Source: an uncultured Bacilli bacterium (lineage in GTDB: Bacteria > Bacillota_I > Bacilli_A > RF39 > UBA660). Taken from it: 64,000 nucleotides of DNA. The notes beneath the pieces were generated by a model. That model was not told the origin of the DNA and did no database searches. It saw nothing but the letters and a program-made list of their open reading frames with translations. This document shows, piece after piece, positions 53,444 to 62,830 of the stretch (within the stretch, counting starts at the first letter, position 1; each line of letters begins with the position of its first letter). The translations under genes and the position numbers were made by a program. The stretch spans positions 434,001-498,000 of the forward strand of contig CAKORJ010000001.1 in assembly GCA_934101575.1 (NCBI GenBank). The letters run 5' to 3'.

Positions 53444-55199
53444 ACATTGCTCTTTTAAATAGTTTTTCTAGTTCATAGAATGTATAATTTATTACTGTTG
53501 GTCTTCCATGAGGACATGTATAAGGGTTTTCACACTTTAATAATGTTTCTAATAGTTGTTCTGCTTCTTCTAGGGAAATATAATCATTTGCTTTTATGGC
53601 CATTTTACATGATAGATTTATGGCTACTTTTTCGTTAAATTTTTCTTTAGAAAAGCTTTTTTCTTTTATTACTATTTCTAATATTTTTCTTAATGATTCT
53701 GTTATATATCTTGGATTTATCCATTTTGGATGTTTTCTTATTACTACTGTGTTATGACCAAATTCTTCATATTCTATTCCTATTTTTTCTACTACTTCTT
53801 TTTTGTCTTTTAGTTCTAGAAATTCTTCATTTGTGAACTCTAGTTTTATGGGGATTAGGACTTCGGTTAACTCTTTTGTTTCTTTTCCTAACTCTTTTTT
53901 GTATTTTTCATAATTTATTCTTTCTTGCGCTGCATGTTGGTCTATTATATACATTCCATCGTCATTTTCTCCGACTATATATGTATTGTGAACTATTCCT
54001 ACTGGTGTTATCTTTTTTACTGTTTCTTTTTCTTTTGGAGTTTCTACACTATATATTTGTTGTTCTTCTTCTACATTAAAGTCAAATGATATTTCTTCAT
54101 ATTCTGGTTTTACCTGTTCTATACTTTTGTCTTTGAAATCTAGTGCTGTGTTTATGGTAGTTATTTTATCTATGTTTGATACTACTTTTTCTGATGATTT
54201 TATTTCTGGGACTAATACTAGTTTTAGTAGTGCATTATTTATTGTTTTATATAATAGATCTTGTAATTCTTCTTGTTTTGAGAACTTTATGTCCATTTTT
54301 GTTGGGTGGACGTTTACATCTATTATTGATGTGTCTGCTTCTATGTTTATTACTACTATTGGGTTTCTTCCTATTCCTAGATAAGTATGATATGCTTCTA
54401 ATATTGTTTTTATTATACTATTATTTCTTATATATCTTCCGTTTACAAACATTGTTATAAAGTTTCTTGATGCTCTGTTTACTTCTGGATATGATATGTA
54501 TCCATTTATTTCATAGTCACTGTTTTCAGCATTTATTTTTATCATTTTTTTTGTTACATCTAAGCCGTATATACTATTTATTACTTTTAGGAGATTCCCT
54601 GAGCCATCTGTGTTTAATAGTGTTTTGTCATTGTTTAGTAGAGTAAATTTAACATTTGGATATGATAGAGACATTTTGTTTACATATGATGTTATGTTAG
54701 CTAGTTCTGTATGAAGGTTTTTTAAATATTTTAATCTTGCTGGGGTGTTATAGAAAATATCTTTTACTGTTATTTTTGTTCCTGTTCTTAAAGATGACGA
54801 TTCTACTTTTTCTATAATTCCTCCATTTATTGTTACTGTTGTACCTTCATTATTATCTGATGTTTCTATTTGCATTTTGGCCACTGATGCTATGGAAGGA
54901 AGTGCTTCCCCTCTAAAACCTAGAGTGTCTATATGAAATAGATCTTCATCTTTATATAATTTACTTGTTGCATGTCTTTTTAAACAGTTTTGGGCATCTT
55001 CTCTACTCATTCCTATTCCATCATCTGATACACATATTTCTCTTGTTCCTGCGTCTATTAATGATATTTTTATATTTGTTGCTTCGGCATCAATACTATT
55101 TTCTACTAGTTCTTTTACTACATTCATTAATGTTTCTACTACTTCACCAGCGGCTATTTTATTTGATAGATTGATGTCCATTACTTTTATTTTGTTCAT
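53442..55199 (-). CDS. mutL: DNA mismatch repair protein MutL
   Basis: Mismatch-repair ATPase and nicking endonuclease. 585 residues. GHKL ATPase motifs: IAAGEVVETLMNVVKELVEN, VSDDGIGM, GFRGEALPSIASVA. The C-terminal endonuclease motif is intact, YIIDQHAAQERINYEKYKK (DQHA-x2-E-x4-E), and CPHGRPTVI closes the metal site. So strand discrimination is methyl-independent. MutS is not adjacent in this window. Confidence 0.96.
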   Translation of the reverse strand: MNKIKVMDINLSNKIAAGEVVETLMNVVKELVENSIDAEATNIKISLIDAGTREICVSDDGIGMSREDAQNCLKRHATSKLYKDEDLFHIDTLGFRGEALPSIASVAKMQIETSDNNEGTTVTINGGIIEKVESSSLRTGTKITVKDIFYNTPARLKYLKNLHTELANITSYVNKMSLSYPNVKFTLLNNDKTLLNTDGSGNLLKVINSIYGLDVTKKMIKINAENSDYEINGYISYPEVNRASRNFITMFVNGRYIRNNSIIKTILEAYHTYLGIGRNPIVVINIEADTSIIDVNVHPTKMDIKFSKQEELQDLLYKTINNALLKLVLVPEIKSSEKVVSNIDKITTINTALDFKDKSIEQVKPEYEEISFDFNVEEEQQIYSVETPKEKETVKKITPVGIVHNTYIVGENDDGMYIIDQHAAQERINYEKYKKELGKETKELTEVLIPIKLEFTNEEFLELKDKKEVVEKIGIEYEEFGHNTVVIRKHPKWINPRYITESLRKILEIVIKEKSFSKEKFNEKVAINLSCKMAIKANDYISLEEAEQLLETLLKCENPYTCPHGRPTVINYTFYELEKLFKRAM

Positions 55200-55211
55200 G
55201 ATTTATCCCTT

Positions 55212-55778
55212 CTATTTAGTAAAGTATCTACATAGGCTATTTGAATTCTCATAGTCATTTATTACTTCTTCACCGTTTACTTTTAATATTATACATAATA
55301 GTTCTTCTTTAGATGGTTCTATAGCTCCATTATTTTTTTGACATGATTTTATTATTTTATTATCTTTTACTGTTGTAGTTACTAGACATGTTCCATCTGC
55401 AATTTGTTTTTCTTCTGTTTGGCTTTCATTTGTATAGTTTGTTTTGTTTAGCAAATCTCCTTTTATTTTTAGGTTAAACTCACTGCCATTTATATCTTTT
55501 AGGCTTAGCCTTTGACCATTGAAGCTTAATTCTTCAAAGTATGAGTTGTAGGCTTTATTATTATCATTACTTATTGTTATATTTTTTTCATACTTTCCCA
55601 TTTGTCCTTGTCTATATGTATCGTATGCTGCTTCTATAGTTGAATGAAGCTGGATTAGTTCTTTGTCTCTTACTTCTTTTCTATATCTTGATACTCCGAC
55701 TATTGCTATTGTTGATAGTATTCCTAATATTACTATTATTGCCATTAGTTCTACTATTGTAAATCCTTTATTCTTCAT
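55212..55778 (-). CDS. Pseudopilin-like protein with prepilin leader
   Basis: 188 residues. KNKGFTIVELMAIIVILGIL gives a prepilin leader cleaved after Gly4, followed by SRYRKEVRDKEL, the usual charged turn. The globular part has five cysteines (including CLVTTTVKDNKIIKSC, LLCIIL, SLCRYF). Normal pilin size, unlike the two giant relatives at 2.4-6.3 kb. ATG after GAGGTGTTTAACT. Located between sigK and mutL, 12 nt upstream of the mutL start, so probably co-transcribed with it. Confidence 0.82.
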   Translation of the reverse strand: MKNKGFTIVELMAIIVILGILSTIAIVGVSRYRKEVRDKELIQLHSTIEAAYDTYRQGQMGKYEKNITISNDNNKAYNSYFEELSFNGQRLSLKDINGSEFNLKIKGDLLNKTNYTNESQTEEKQIADGTCLVTTTVKDNKIIKSCQKNNGAIEPSKEELLCIILKVNGEEVINDYENSNSLCRYFTK

Positions 55779-55831
55779 AGTTAAACACCTCTATTAGTAT
55801 TTTAACATAAAAAAAAATAAAAAAGAAGATT

Positions 55832-56530
55832 CTAGTAATTTATTTCTCCTTTTCTTATAAATTCTCTTAATATTTTAGTTATTGCTCTTTTTTCTATTCT
55901 TGATACATAACTTCTTGATATATTTAGGTCTTTTGCTATTTCTTTTTGCGTTTTTTCTTCTTCGTTGTTTAGTCCATATCTTTTTATTAGTATTTCTTTT
56001 TCTCTTGGTGTTAGTTTTTTGATATATTCTTTTAAATCTTTTATGTTGTCTTTTAGATGCATTTTTTCTATATAGTCTGGTTTTGGTGTTTTTAAAACAT
56101 CTAGTATTGTTATATCGTTTCCTTCTTTATCATATCCTATTGAATCATCTAAGGATATGTTATTGTTATTTTTTTTGTTACTTCTAAAGAACATTAATAT
56201 TTCATTTTCTATGCATTTGGCACAGTATGTTGTTATTTTTGTTCCATGTTTTTTGGAATATGAATCTATTCCTTTTATTAATCCTATGGTTCCTATGCTT
56301 ATTAAATCATCATTATCTATATTAGTGTTTTCATATTTTTTTGTTATATGGGCAACTAATCTTAAATTATGTTCTATTAGTTTATCTCTGGCTGTTTTAT
56401 CTTTTTTTAGTAATAGATTTATATATTTTTCTTCTTCTTCTTTTGATAATGGTTCTTTAAATACGTTATTTGAATATGATGTTTTGAATAACATTAGTGT
56501 TTTTAGTATTGAAAGAATACTTGTTAACAT
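55832..56530 (-). CDS. sigK: Sporulation sigma factor SigK
   Basis: Late mother-cell RNA polymerase sigma factor. 232 residues, with the short hydrophobic pro-sequence (LTSILSILKTLMLF), PLSKEEEEKYINLLLKKD, LIEHNLRLVAHITKKYENT (region 2.1), ISIGTIGLIKGIDSY (2.3-2.4), TYCAKCIENEILMFFRS, SLDDSIGYDKEGNDI, and region 4 with KEIAKDLNISRSYVSRIEKR. The reading frame is intact, with no skin element insertion. The match to Bacillus SigK runs the full length. Confidence 0.93.
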   Translation of the reverse strand: MLTSILSILKTLMLFKTSYSNNVFKEPLSKEEEEKYINLLLKKDKTARDKLIEHNLRLVAHITKKYENTNIDNDDLISIGTIGLIKGIDSYSKKHGTKITTYCAKCIENEILMFFRSNKKNNNNISLDDSIGYDKEGNDITILDVLKTPKPDYIEKMHLKDNIKDLKEYIKKLTPREKEILIKRYGLNNEEEKTQKEIAKDLNISRSYVSRIEKRAITKILREFIRKGEINY

Positions 56531-56612
56531 ATTATCACCTAATTAATAATATGAGTTTTGTTTTTTTATATGTTTTTATTTTTTTATGTGATACAATTAT
56601 TGTGGTGATAGT

Positions 56613-57026
56613 ATGAAGAAGGAAAAATCTTGTGGGTGTGTTGTTTATAAAATTATTGGTGAGGATATTTATTTTTTAATTATTAAGCATCTTGCTGGGC
56701 ATTATTCTTTTCCTAAAGGACATGTAGAGAGTAATGAGTCTGAACATGATACTGCTTTAAGAGAAGTAAAAGAAGAAACTGGTTTTGATATTTCTTTTAC
56801 TGGAGATTTTCGTGATGTTATTACATATAGTCCAGATAGTAATACTTTAAAGGATGTTGTGTTTTTCTTAGGTTGTGTTTCTGGGGGCGCTTTATCTATT
56901 CAAGAGGAAGAAGTTTCTTTTGCAGATTGGTTTGATTATGATTCTGCGTTTAACATTATTACTTATAATGAAGATAGAAATGTTTTAAAAAGGGCATATA
57001 ATTATATTAGAGAGAATAATCTTTAG
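56613..57026 (+). CDS. NUDIX hydrolase, diadenosine tetraphosphatase-like
   Basis: 137 residues. The Nudix box runs GHVESNESEHDTALREVKEE then TGF (residues about 35-57; GX5EX7REVXEEXGF). SFPKGHVE is typical of Ap4A hydrolases. CGCVVYKI at the start. Removes toxic dinucleoside polyphosphates; the substrate is inferred. ATG after GTGGTGATAGT. Confidence 0.88.
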   Translation: MKKEKSCGCVVYKIIGEDIYFLIIKHLAGHYSFPKGHVESNESEHDTALREVKEETGFDISFTGDFRDVITYSPDSNTLKDVVFFLGCVSGGALSIQEEEVSFADWFDYDSAFNIITYNEDRNVLKRAYNYIRENNL

Positions 57027-57043
57027 TTTTTTGGAAAGTTATT
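57015..57043 (+). terminator. Terminator after NUDIX gene
   Basis: AATAATCTTT / AAAGTTATT stem with one bulge at the stop codon, followed by CTTTTTTTT. Confidence 0.6.
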
Positions 57044-57077
57044 CTTTTTTTTACATATAAATATATAGGTGAAGAAA

Positions 57078-57611
57078 ATGAAAGATAAATTTAATAGTGA
57101 TTATTATAATGTTTTTAGAAAAGATATTGATGATATTTTTGATAAATTTGATTCTTATATTGCTAATTTGGATGATTGGTATTTTGATCAGAGTGTTATT
57201 TTAGAAGATGATAAGAGTATTGTTTTTAAGTCTATTTGTGATGGTGATAAAAAACTTGGTAATCAGATTATTACTAAATGTTTTGGAGATAATGCATCTT
57301 ATAATCTAATTATTTTAGATAATTTTATTAGTTTAACTGTTTCTTCTTATGAGAATAATAATTTGGTCAAAGAGTCTAGAAAAATAACTTTTGAGGATAA
57401 TGTATGTATTAGAGAGTGTTCTGTAAGTGTTAATGATAATGATTTTAAATATAGAGAAATGCATGACTTTAACGGTGGTAATACTTGTGTTATTGATAGT
57501 GATTTTTCTTATGAATGTCTTTTTGATAAATCTTTAGATGAGATTATTGGTGTTATTAAAAATTCTTGTGATATTTTGAAGAAGTCTAAGATTCTTAAAA
57601 GATCTTTATAG
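57078..57611 (+). CDS. Unknown acidic cytosolic protein
   Basis: 177 residues, rich in Asp, Asn and Ser, with no signal or membrane segment. Not recognised. DKFNSDYYNVFRKDIDDIFDKF at the start is helical; the rest looks mixed alpha/beta. ATG at 57078 follows TAGGTGAAGAAA (an in-frame GTG inside that site is less likely). Confidence 0.6.
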   Translation: MKDKFNSDYYNVFRKDIDDIFDKFDSYIANLDDWYFDQSVILEDDKSIVFKSICDGDKKLGNQIITKCFGDNASYNLIILDNFISLTVSSYENNNLVKESRKITFEDNVCIRECSVSVNDNDFKYREMHDFNGGNTCVIDSDFSYECLFDKSLDEIIGVIKNSCDILKKSKILKRSL

Positions 57612-57618
57612 GTCTTTT
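57597..57618. terminator. Bidirectional terminator between 57078 and Fic genes
   Basis: AAAAGATC / GGTCTTTT with one G-T pair and a TTTATA loop; convergent genes on both sides. Confidence 0.7.
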
Positions 57619-57620
57619 TA

Positions 57621-58745
57621 TTATAGTTTTATCATTTTTACTTTGTTTTTATCTAGCTCTAACTTATCTTTATTTAGGGAGAAGACAAAGTTTTTACCAC
57701 TATGGTTATATCTTCCGTTTGTTTCTCTTTCTTTTGTTATGATATTTTTTTCTAATAAGGGATCTAGCATTTCTTCTTTTATGTCTTTTATTCGTTTTTT
57801 TTCGTTTTTTTGATTATATAGATAAGTATAATCTTTTAGAGTTCTTAATCCTTTCATTGATAATATATCTAGAACTGTAGTTATTTCTGTTGTAGATAAG
57901 TTTTTATTTTGAGTACTTTGTATTACTTGCATTATATATTCTTTTTCTAGTTCTTGTTTTACACTTTTTAATAAATAATTTATAAAGCTTGTTAGATTGT
58001 TGCTTTGTTTTGCTTTTAGTATTTCTTTATAGTATATGTTTTTGGTGTTTCCTATTCCTCTATTAAATATTATATAGGGATAGGCTTCGTTTTTTAAAAG
58101 ATGCCACATTGAGGTTGTTCGGGCTGTTCTACCATTTATATCAAAGTATGGATGAATATATATGAAGTAGAAATGAGCTATTTGAGATTTTATATAGTGA
58201 TCGGTCATTGTTTCTTCTTTTTGATTATTTAAAAACTTAAAGTAATTATTCATATGCTCTTCTATTTGTTGTTTTTGTATTCCTTTATCTGGTGGTATTT
58301 GAACATTGTCTGAATAGTATATAAAAACATCGTCATCTCTATAGTAAGGTCCCATATGGTCTAAATCATATTTTGATAATAAGTCTTTTGATAGAACTTT
58401 ATATAGTGTTTTTAGGTTTTCTTTACTTATTTCTTGTTTTGTTAATATATATTTGTATCCTTTATATAGATTTATTATTCTACTTCTTTTTTCTTTGTCT
58501 TTTATACTTGAATCGTTTTTTATTATTTCTTCTATTTCTTCTATGTTATCGAAGTACCCTTCTATGTTATTGTTTGTTTTTACTTCTTGAGATTGCATTA
58601 CTTTTTTTGAGAAGGACAATGTTTTCATTTCTTTTTCGTCTTTTAGAAATGTTTCTAGTTCTTCTTTTATTGGGTTTAATCTTTTTAAATCTATGTAAAA
58701 GTTTGTGTTTTTGTCTGTTTTTATTCCTTGTATTTGTTCTATCAT
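57621..58745 (-). CDS. Fic family protein (AMP-transferase type)
   Basis: About 374 residues. N-terminal Fic_N-like region with NNNIEGYFDNIEEIEEIIK (near residue 64), where the inhibitory [S/T]xxxE[G/N] motif is only partly kept (Asn at the S/T position). Fic core motif HPYFDINGRTARTTSMW near residue 198 matches HPFxxGNGRxxR with Ile-Asn-Gly in place of Gly-Asn-Gly. C-terminal winged-helix-like region. Transfers AMP or similar groups to protein hydroxyls. ATG 58745 is set by AAAGGAGGACAT; the longer frame runs into the divergent tmcAL gene. Confidence 0.88.
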   Translation of the reverse strand: MIEQIQGIKTDKNTNFYIDLKRLNPIKEELETFLKDEKEMKTLSFSKKVMQSQEVKTNNNIEGYFDNIEEIEEIIKNDSSIKDKEKRSRIINLYKGYKYILTKQEISKENLKTLYKVLSKDLLSKYDLDHMGPYYRDDDVFIYYSDNVQIPPDKGIQKQQIEEHMNNYFKFLNNQKEETMTDHYIKSQIAHFYFIYIHPYFDINGRTARTTSMWHLLKNEAYPYIIFNRGIGNTKNIYYKEILKAKQSNNLTSFINYLLKSVKQELEKEYIMQVIQSTQNKNLSTTEITTVLDILSMKGLRTLKDYTYLYNQKNEKKRIKDIKEEMLDPLLEKNIITKERETNGRYNHSGKNFVFSLNKDKLELDKNKVKMIKL

Positions 58746-58835
58746 ATGTCCTCCTTTTAGTTTTTTATTATATACTATATTTTGCTTAATTGCTATATTA
58801 TTTCTTTTATTGTATAATAATTTCAGGTGATTTTT

Positions 58836-59957
58836 ATGGATGTTATTGGTATTGTTGCTGAGTATAATCCTTTTCATAATGGACATTTATATCATATTAA
58901 TAAAATTAAGGAGATGTATCCGGATTCTGTTTTAATAGCTTGTGTTTCTTCTTCTTTTACTCAACGAGGAGAAGTTAGTGTTTTAAACAAATGGGATAAA
59001 ACTAGTATTGCTCTTAAAAATGGAATTGATATAGTCGTGGAACTTCCTTTTGTTTATTCTACTCAAAGTGCGGATATTTTTGCTTATGGTGCTCTTAAAA
59101 TCCTTAATTTTCTTGGCGTTAAGAAGATTGTTTTTGGTAGTGAATGCGATGATATTGACAGACTTTATGAAATAGCAAATGTACAAGTTAATAATAAAGA
59201 GTTTGATGATTTAGTTAGTAAGTATGTTAGTTTAGGTAATAATTATCCTACTAGTATTTCTCTTGCTTTAAAGAATTTTAATATAAAAAAAATTGATAGT
59301 CCTAATGATTTGCTTGGAGTTTCTTATATTAAGGAAATTATTAAGAATGAATATGATATTGTTCCTGTTTCTATAAAAAGGACTAATAATTATCATGGTA
59401 ACAATATTGGTAATGTTCTTAGTGCTAGTGAGCTTAGAAATATGATTAATGATGGATGTGATATTAGTAAATATATCAATTATGATTCTAGTATTATTTA
59501 TAGTGGTGCTAATTATATGAAGTTACTTAGATATCAAATTATCAGTAATTATAACTGTTTAGATAAGTTTTTGACCGTGGATGAAGGGATTGAAAATAGA
59601 ATTCTTAAGTATGTTAATTCTGGTTACTCTATTTCTGATATTGTTAATCATATTAAGACTAAGAGGTACACGTATAATAAAATCAATAGGATGCTTATTC
59701 ATATTCTTTGCTCTCTTAAGAAAGATGAGGCTTCTTTAGATATTGATTATGTTAGAATTCTTGGTTTTAGTAGCTTTGGAAGATCATATTTAAATAAAAT
59801 TAAGAAGGGGTCTAATGTTCCTATTATTACCAGGTATAAAGATATTGATAGTCCTTTGCTTGATATTGAAAAAAGAGTTACTTTTATATATTCGTTAATT
59901 GTTAATGAAGATAACTTAATAAAAAAAGAATTTAGTAAACCTATTTTTTGGGACTAA
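58836..59957 (+). CDS. tmcAL: tRNA(Met) cytidine acetate ligase TmcAL
   Basis: Acetylates the wobble cytidine of elongator tRNA-Met using acetate and ATP. 373 residues. GIVAEYNPFHNGHLYHI carries the nucleotidyltransferase HxGH motif; SSSFTQRGEVSVLNKWDK and VELPFVYSTQSADIFA are further family motifs. ATG at 58836 follows CAGGTGATTTTT. Divergent from the Fic gene. Confidence 0.94.
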   Translation: MDVIGIVAEYNPFHNGHLYHINKIKEMYPDSVLIACVSSSFTQRGEVSVLNKWDKTSIALKNGIDIVVELPFVYSTQSADIFAYGALKILNFLGVKKIVFGSECDDIDRLYEIANVQVNNKEFDDLVSKYVSLGNNYPTSISLALKNFNIKKIDSPNDLLGVSYIKEIIKNEYDIVPVSIKRTNNYHGNNIGNVLSASELRNMINDGCDISKYINYDSSIIYSGANYMKLLRYQIISNYNCLDKFLTVDEGIENRILKYVNSGYSISDIVNHIKTKRYTYNKINRMLIHILCSLKKDEASLDIDYVRILGFSSFGRSYLNKIKKGSNVPIITRYKDIDSPLLDIEKRVTFIYSLIVNEDNLIKKEFSKPIFWD

Positions 59958-59963
59958 GTTCTT

Positions 59964-61121
59964 TTAATTTACTTCTCCTGTTAGAAAGTTTTTTATTACT
60001 CTTATATATTGTTTTAAGATGCTTGCTTTTTCTATATTTTGATCTGTTGTTAAAGGAACTTTTTTTATTGTTTTATTTGTTGTTTGTTCTTTTAGGTATA
60101 AATACCCTATTGTGTCTCCTTTTTTTACTGGATATGATAGTTTATTTAGTTTTATGTTATATGTATATTTTTTTTTGAATTCTCCTTTTTTAGTTGTTAT
60201 TGTAAGATCATCTTTTAAGAATAAATTTACTTTATTTATATTTGATTTATCTAGTTTTATTTCTTTTATTTTTTTTGTTTTTTCTATTAATGTTTTACTT
60301 TCGTATTGATGGAATCCATAATCTAACATAGCTATTGTTTCACTGTTTCTTGTTTTTGTGTTGTTGTATCCTAATGATATGGCTATTAATCTTAGTCCAT
60401 TTTGTTTAGCTGTTACGGCAAGGGAAGATCCGGCTTGTTCTGTATATCCTGTTTTTAATCCATCTACTCCTTTGTAGAATTTTACTAGTTTATTTGTATT
60501 CACTATCCATGTTTTATTATCTGTATTTTCTCTTATGTAACTTTCATATTCTTTTGTATAGTTTAGTACTTTTTTATGTTTTATTAGTTCTTTGGCTATT
60601 ATTGCTGTATCGTATGCTGTGGAGTAATTTTCTTCTTCATCTAGTCCTGTTGAATTTACAAAGTTTGTATTTTTTAAATTTAGTTCTTTGGCTTTTTTAT
60701 TCATTTCTTTTACAAATTCTTGTTCTGTTCCACTTACTCTTTCTGCCATTAGTACCATTGCATCATTGGCACTTGCCATTGTTATTCCTTTTATTAAATC
60801 TTTTACGCTTATTTTTTCTCCTTCTTCTAACCATATTTGTGTTCCGCCCATTTCTTTAGCATTTTTGCTTGTTGTTAATATTTCATCTTGTTTTAATGAA
60901 CCATTTTCTATTTTTTCAAATATTAAGATTAATCCCATCATTTTTGTTAAGGATGCTATGCTTGTTTTTTTATCTTTGTTTTTTTCATAAAGGATTTCTC
61001 CAGTATCATAATCCATTAAAATTGCTTTGCTAGCATTTGGTGTTATATCTAAAGTATTTGCTTTTACTACAGTTGGAATAAAAATTAAACTTATTATTAA
61101 AGGAATAAATATTTTTTTCAT
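59964..61121 (-). CDS. D-alanyl-D-alanine carboxypeptidase (DacF/DacA-like, S11)
   Basis: 385 residues. Signal peptide (1-21), SIASLTKMMG (SxxK near residue 53), MASANDAMVLMAE (SxN near 115), GLKTGYTEQAGSSLAV (KTG near 220), PBP5-type C-terminal domain and an amphipathic anchor (ILKQYIRVIKNFL). All three catalytic motifs are canonical. ATG after AAGTAGGTGATCAA. In spore-formers DacF-type enzymes trim cortex peptidoglycan; a vegetative role is equally possible. Confidence 0.94.
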   Translation of the reverse strand: MKKIFIPLIISLIFIPTVVKANTLDITPNASKAILMDYDTGEILYEKNKDKKTSIASLTKMMGLILIFEKIENGSLKQDEILTTSKNAKEMGGTQIWLEEGEKISVKDLIKGITMASANDAMVLMAERVSGTEQEFVKEMNKKAKELNLKNTNFVNSTGLDEEENYSTAYDTAIIAKELIKHKKVLNYTKEYESYIRENTDNKTWIVNTNKLVKFYKGVDGLKTGYTEQAGSSLAVTAKQNGLRLIAISLGYNNTKTRNSETIAMLDYGFHQYESKTLIEKTKKIKEIKLDKSNINKVNLFLKDDLTITTKKGEFKKKYTYNIKLNKLSYPVKKGDTIGYLYLKEQTTNKTIKKVPLTTDQNIEKASILKQYIRVIKNFLTGEVN

Positions 61122-61264
61122 TTGATCACCTACTTAAAAATATGTCTAAATCTGTTAGATAGAATTAAAAATATAATTTTTTGTTTTTTTAATTTTGGTT
61201 TTTTCTTTATGATTTTTATAAAATATTTCTATTTTATATACATATTCTTTATTAGGTGATTGTT

Positions 61265-62128
61265 GTGTTTAATGGGAAAAGACTTACTCTTATATGTGTG
61301 TTGATTTTGATTGGTGTTTTGATTTTTGGTATTACTAAGATATATGAGAAAAGGTTTATATCTAAAAATGAATTTAGCAATATTAGTCCTTATGCTCCAT
61401 ATGAAAAGATTTATTCTTACGAGGTCCAAAACAGGGAAAGATATGTTAGATATCATAGTAAGAATAAAGATTTGAGTTATGAGGATGTTGTTGTTAGGGT
61501 TAATATTGGACTAGATTATGATTTTTATAAGTTTATCAATAATGCTAATTATGATAAAGATATTTTTATTTTGGTTAATAAATATACTAGACTTGGAAGT
61601 GATTATGTTCCTAATGATTTAGAAAAGATTGATGATAAGTATTTTATTAATGGTAATAAGAATGTTAGACTCATGAGAAAAGAAGCTAAAGAAGCTTTTG
61701 AAAGACTGAGTTTGGCTTCTGCTAAAAGTGGATATCCTGTTTATGGTCAAAGTGCCTATAGGGATTATAATAGACAGGAAGAAATTTATAACTTGGAGGT
61801 TAAGAATTATGGTGTTTCTGGGGCGGATAAGGATGTAGCAAGGCCTGGACATTCAGAACATCAAACTGGGCTTTCTATTGATGTTAGTTCTAATAAAAGT
61901 GGGGATATGTTAAAGTTTGATAAGACTCCTTCTTTTAATTGGATGATGAATAATGCTTATAAATATGGTTTTATTTTGAGGTATCCTAAGGGTCTTGAGA
62001 ATATTCATGGTTTTATTTATGAGTCTTGGCATTTTAGATATGTTGGAGTTAAGGTAGCTAGTGATTTGCATAATAAGCATAGTAATTTGACTTATGATGA
62101 ATATTATTATACATTTTTATATAAATAA
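61265..62128 (+). CDS. VanY-type D-Ala-D-Ala carboxypeptidase (M15B)
   Basis: Zinc peptidase trimming peptidoglycan stems. About 287 residues: N-terminal membrane anchor (about 8-24), SGYPVYGQSAYRDYNRQ near residue 157, zinc motif GHSEHQTGLSIDVS (SxHxxGxAxD type) near 196, and ESWHFRYVG near 256. GTG start at 61265 chosen from AGGTGATTGTT. Third DD-carboxypeptidase of the window. Confidence 0.92.
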   Translation: MFNGKRLTLICVLILIGVLIFGITKIYEKRFISKNEFSNISPYAPYEKIYSYEVQNRERYVRYHSKNKDLSYEDVVVRVNIGLDYDFYKFINNANYDKDIFILVNKYTRLGSDYVPNDLEKIDDKYFINGNKNVRLMRKEAKEAFERLSLASAKSGYPVYGQSAYRDYNRQEEIYNLEVKNYGVSGADKDVARPGHSEHQTGLSIDVSSNKSGDMLKFDKTPSFNWMMNNAYKYGFILRYPKGLENIHGFIYESWHFRYVGVKVASDLHNKHSNLTYDEYYYTFLYK

Positions 62129-62131
62129 AAA

Positions 62132-62146
62132 AGGACTATTTGTCCT
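62132..62146 (-). terminator. Terminator after lipoprotein gene
   Basis: AGGAC / GTCCT, 5-bp stem with a 5-nt loop, followed by TTTTTTATTTAT on the minus strand. Confidence 0.7.
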
Positions 62147-62783
62147 AGTGTTCATATAATCCATGTATTTTTTGTCTTGTTGTATCATCTATGTCATTTA
62201 ATGTCCATACATTGTCTACTTTTGTTAGTTTAAAATCTATTGTGTATTTTACTCTATCTTTTGCATCTTTTAGTTTGCCTAGTCTGTACTCTACAAATTT
62301 TGAATCTGAGTTTGTTCCTGTTACTGCGTCTTTGGCGTCTTTGGTTGCATCTTTTGCTCCTTCAATGATATCTTCTGTTGCATTTTTTGCATCATCCACT
62401 ATGCCATTTCCTGTTACTGATTTAAATTCATCTGGATTCTTATTGTAGTAATCTTCGGCATCTTTGTTTATTTTGTAGTAATCATAGACTTCTATTTCTG
62501 CTGTTACAGTTGCAGTATCTCCATCGATAGTTTCATCTTTTATTTCGTATGACATGTCTTTGTATTGTTTTTTTATTATGTCTTGATATGTTTCTTTTTG
62601 TGTGTCGTCCATTAATGAATCTGTATCTACCATGTCTTTTAATTGATTTAGTACTGTTTCATCTTGATTTTTATAACTATCTAGAAATTTTTCTACTTTT
62701 TTAGTTGGAGTATTATCCATGGTGCAACCGCTCAATAATACAATAGCCATAATACATGAAAAACATAATAATATTTTTTTCAT
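62145..62783 (-). CDS. Lipoprotein with DUF4878/NTF2-like region
   Basis: 212 residues. Signal peptide with lipobox LLSGC (Cys near residue 20), so lipid-anchored. The region after TPTKKVEKFLDSYKNQD and the end KVDNVWTLNDIDD look like an NTF2/DUF4878-type fold in two halves, separated by an Ala/Asp/Lys-rich helical insert (DDAKNATEDIIEGAKDATKD) of heptad-like repeats. Ligand or partner unknown. ATG 62783 after GGGAGGATTTATT. Confidence 0.75.
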   Translation of the reverse strand: MKKILLCFSCIMAIVLLSGCTMDNTPTKKVEKFLDSYKNQDETVLNQLKDMVDTDSLMDDTQKETYQDIIKKQYKDMSYEIKDETIDGDTATVTAEIEVYDYYKINKDAEDYYNKNPDEFKSVTGNGIVDDAKNATEDIIEGAKDATKDAKDAVTGTNSDSKFVEYRLGKLKDAKDRVKYTIDFKLTKVDNVWTLNDIDDTTRQKIHGLYEH

Positions 62784-62830
62784 AATAAATCCTCCCATTT
62801 CTATTATGAGAGGATTATTATTTTTTTATA

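Noticed and set aside
55832..56530. Vegetative sigma factor or SigE/SigG instead of SigK
   Set aside because: The hydrophobic pro-sequence, the SLDDSIGYDKEGNDI segment and region 4 match SigK best; SigE has a longer pro-region and SigG lacks it.
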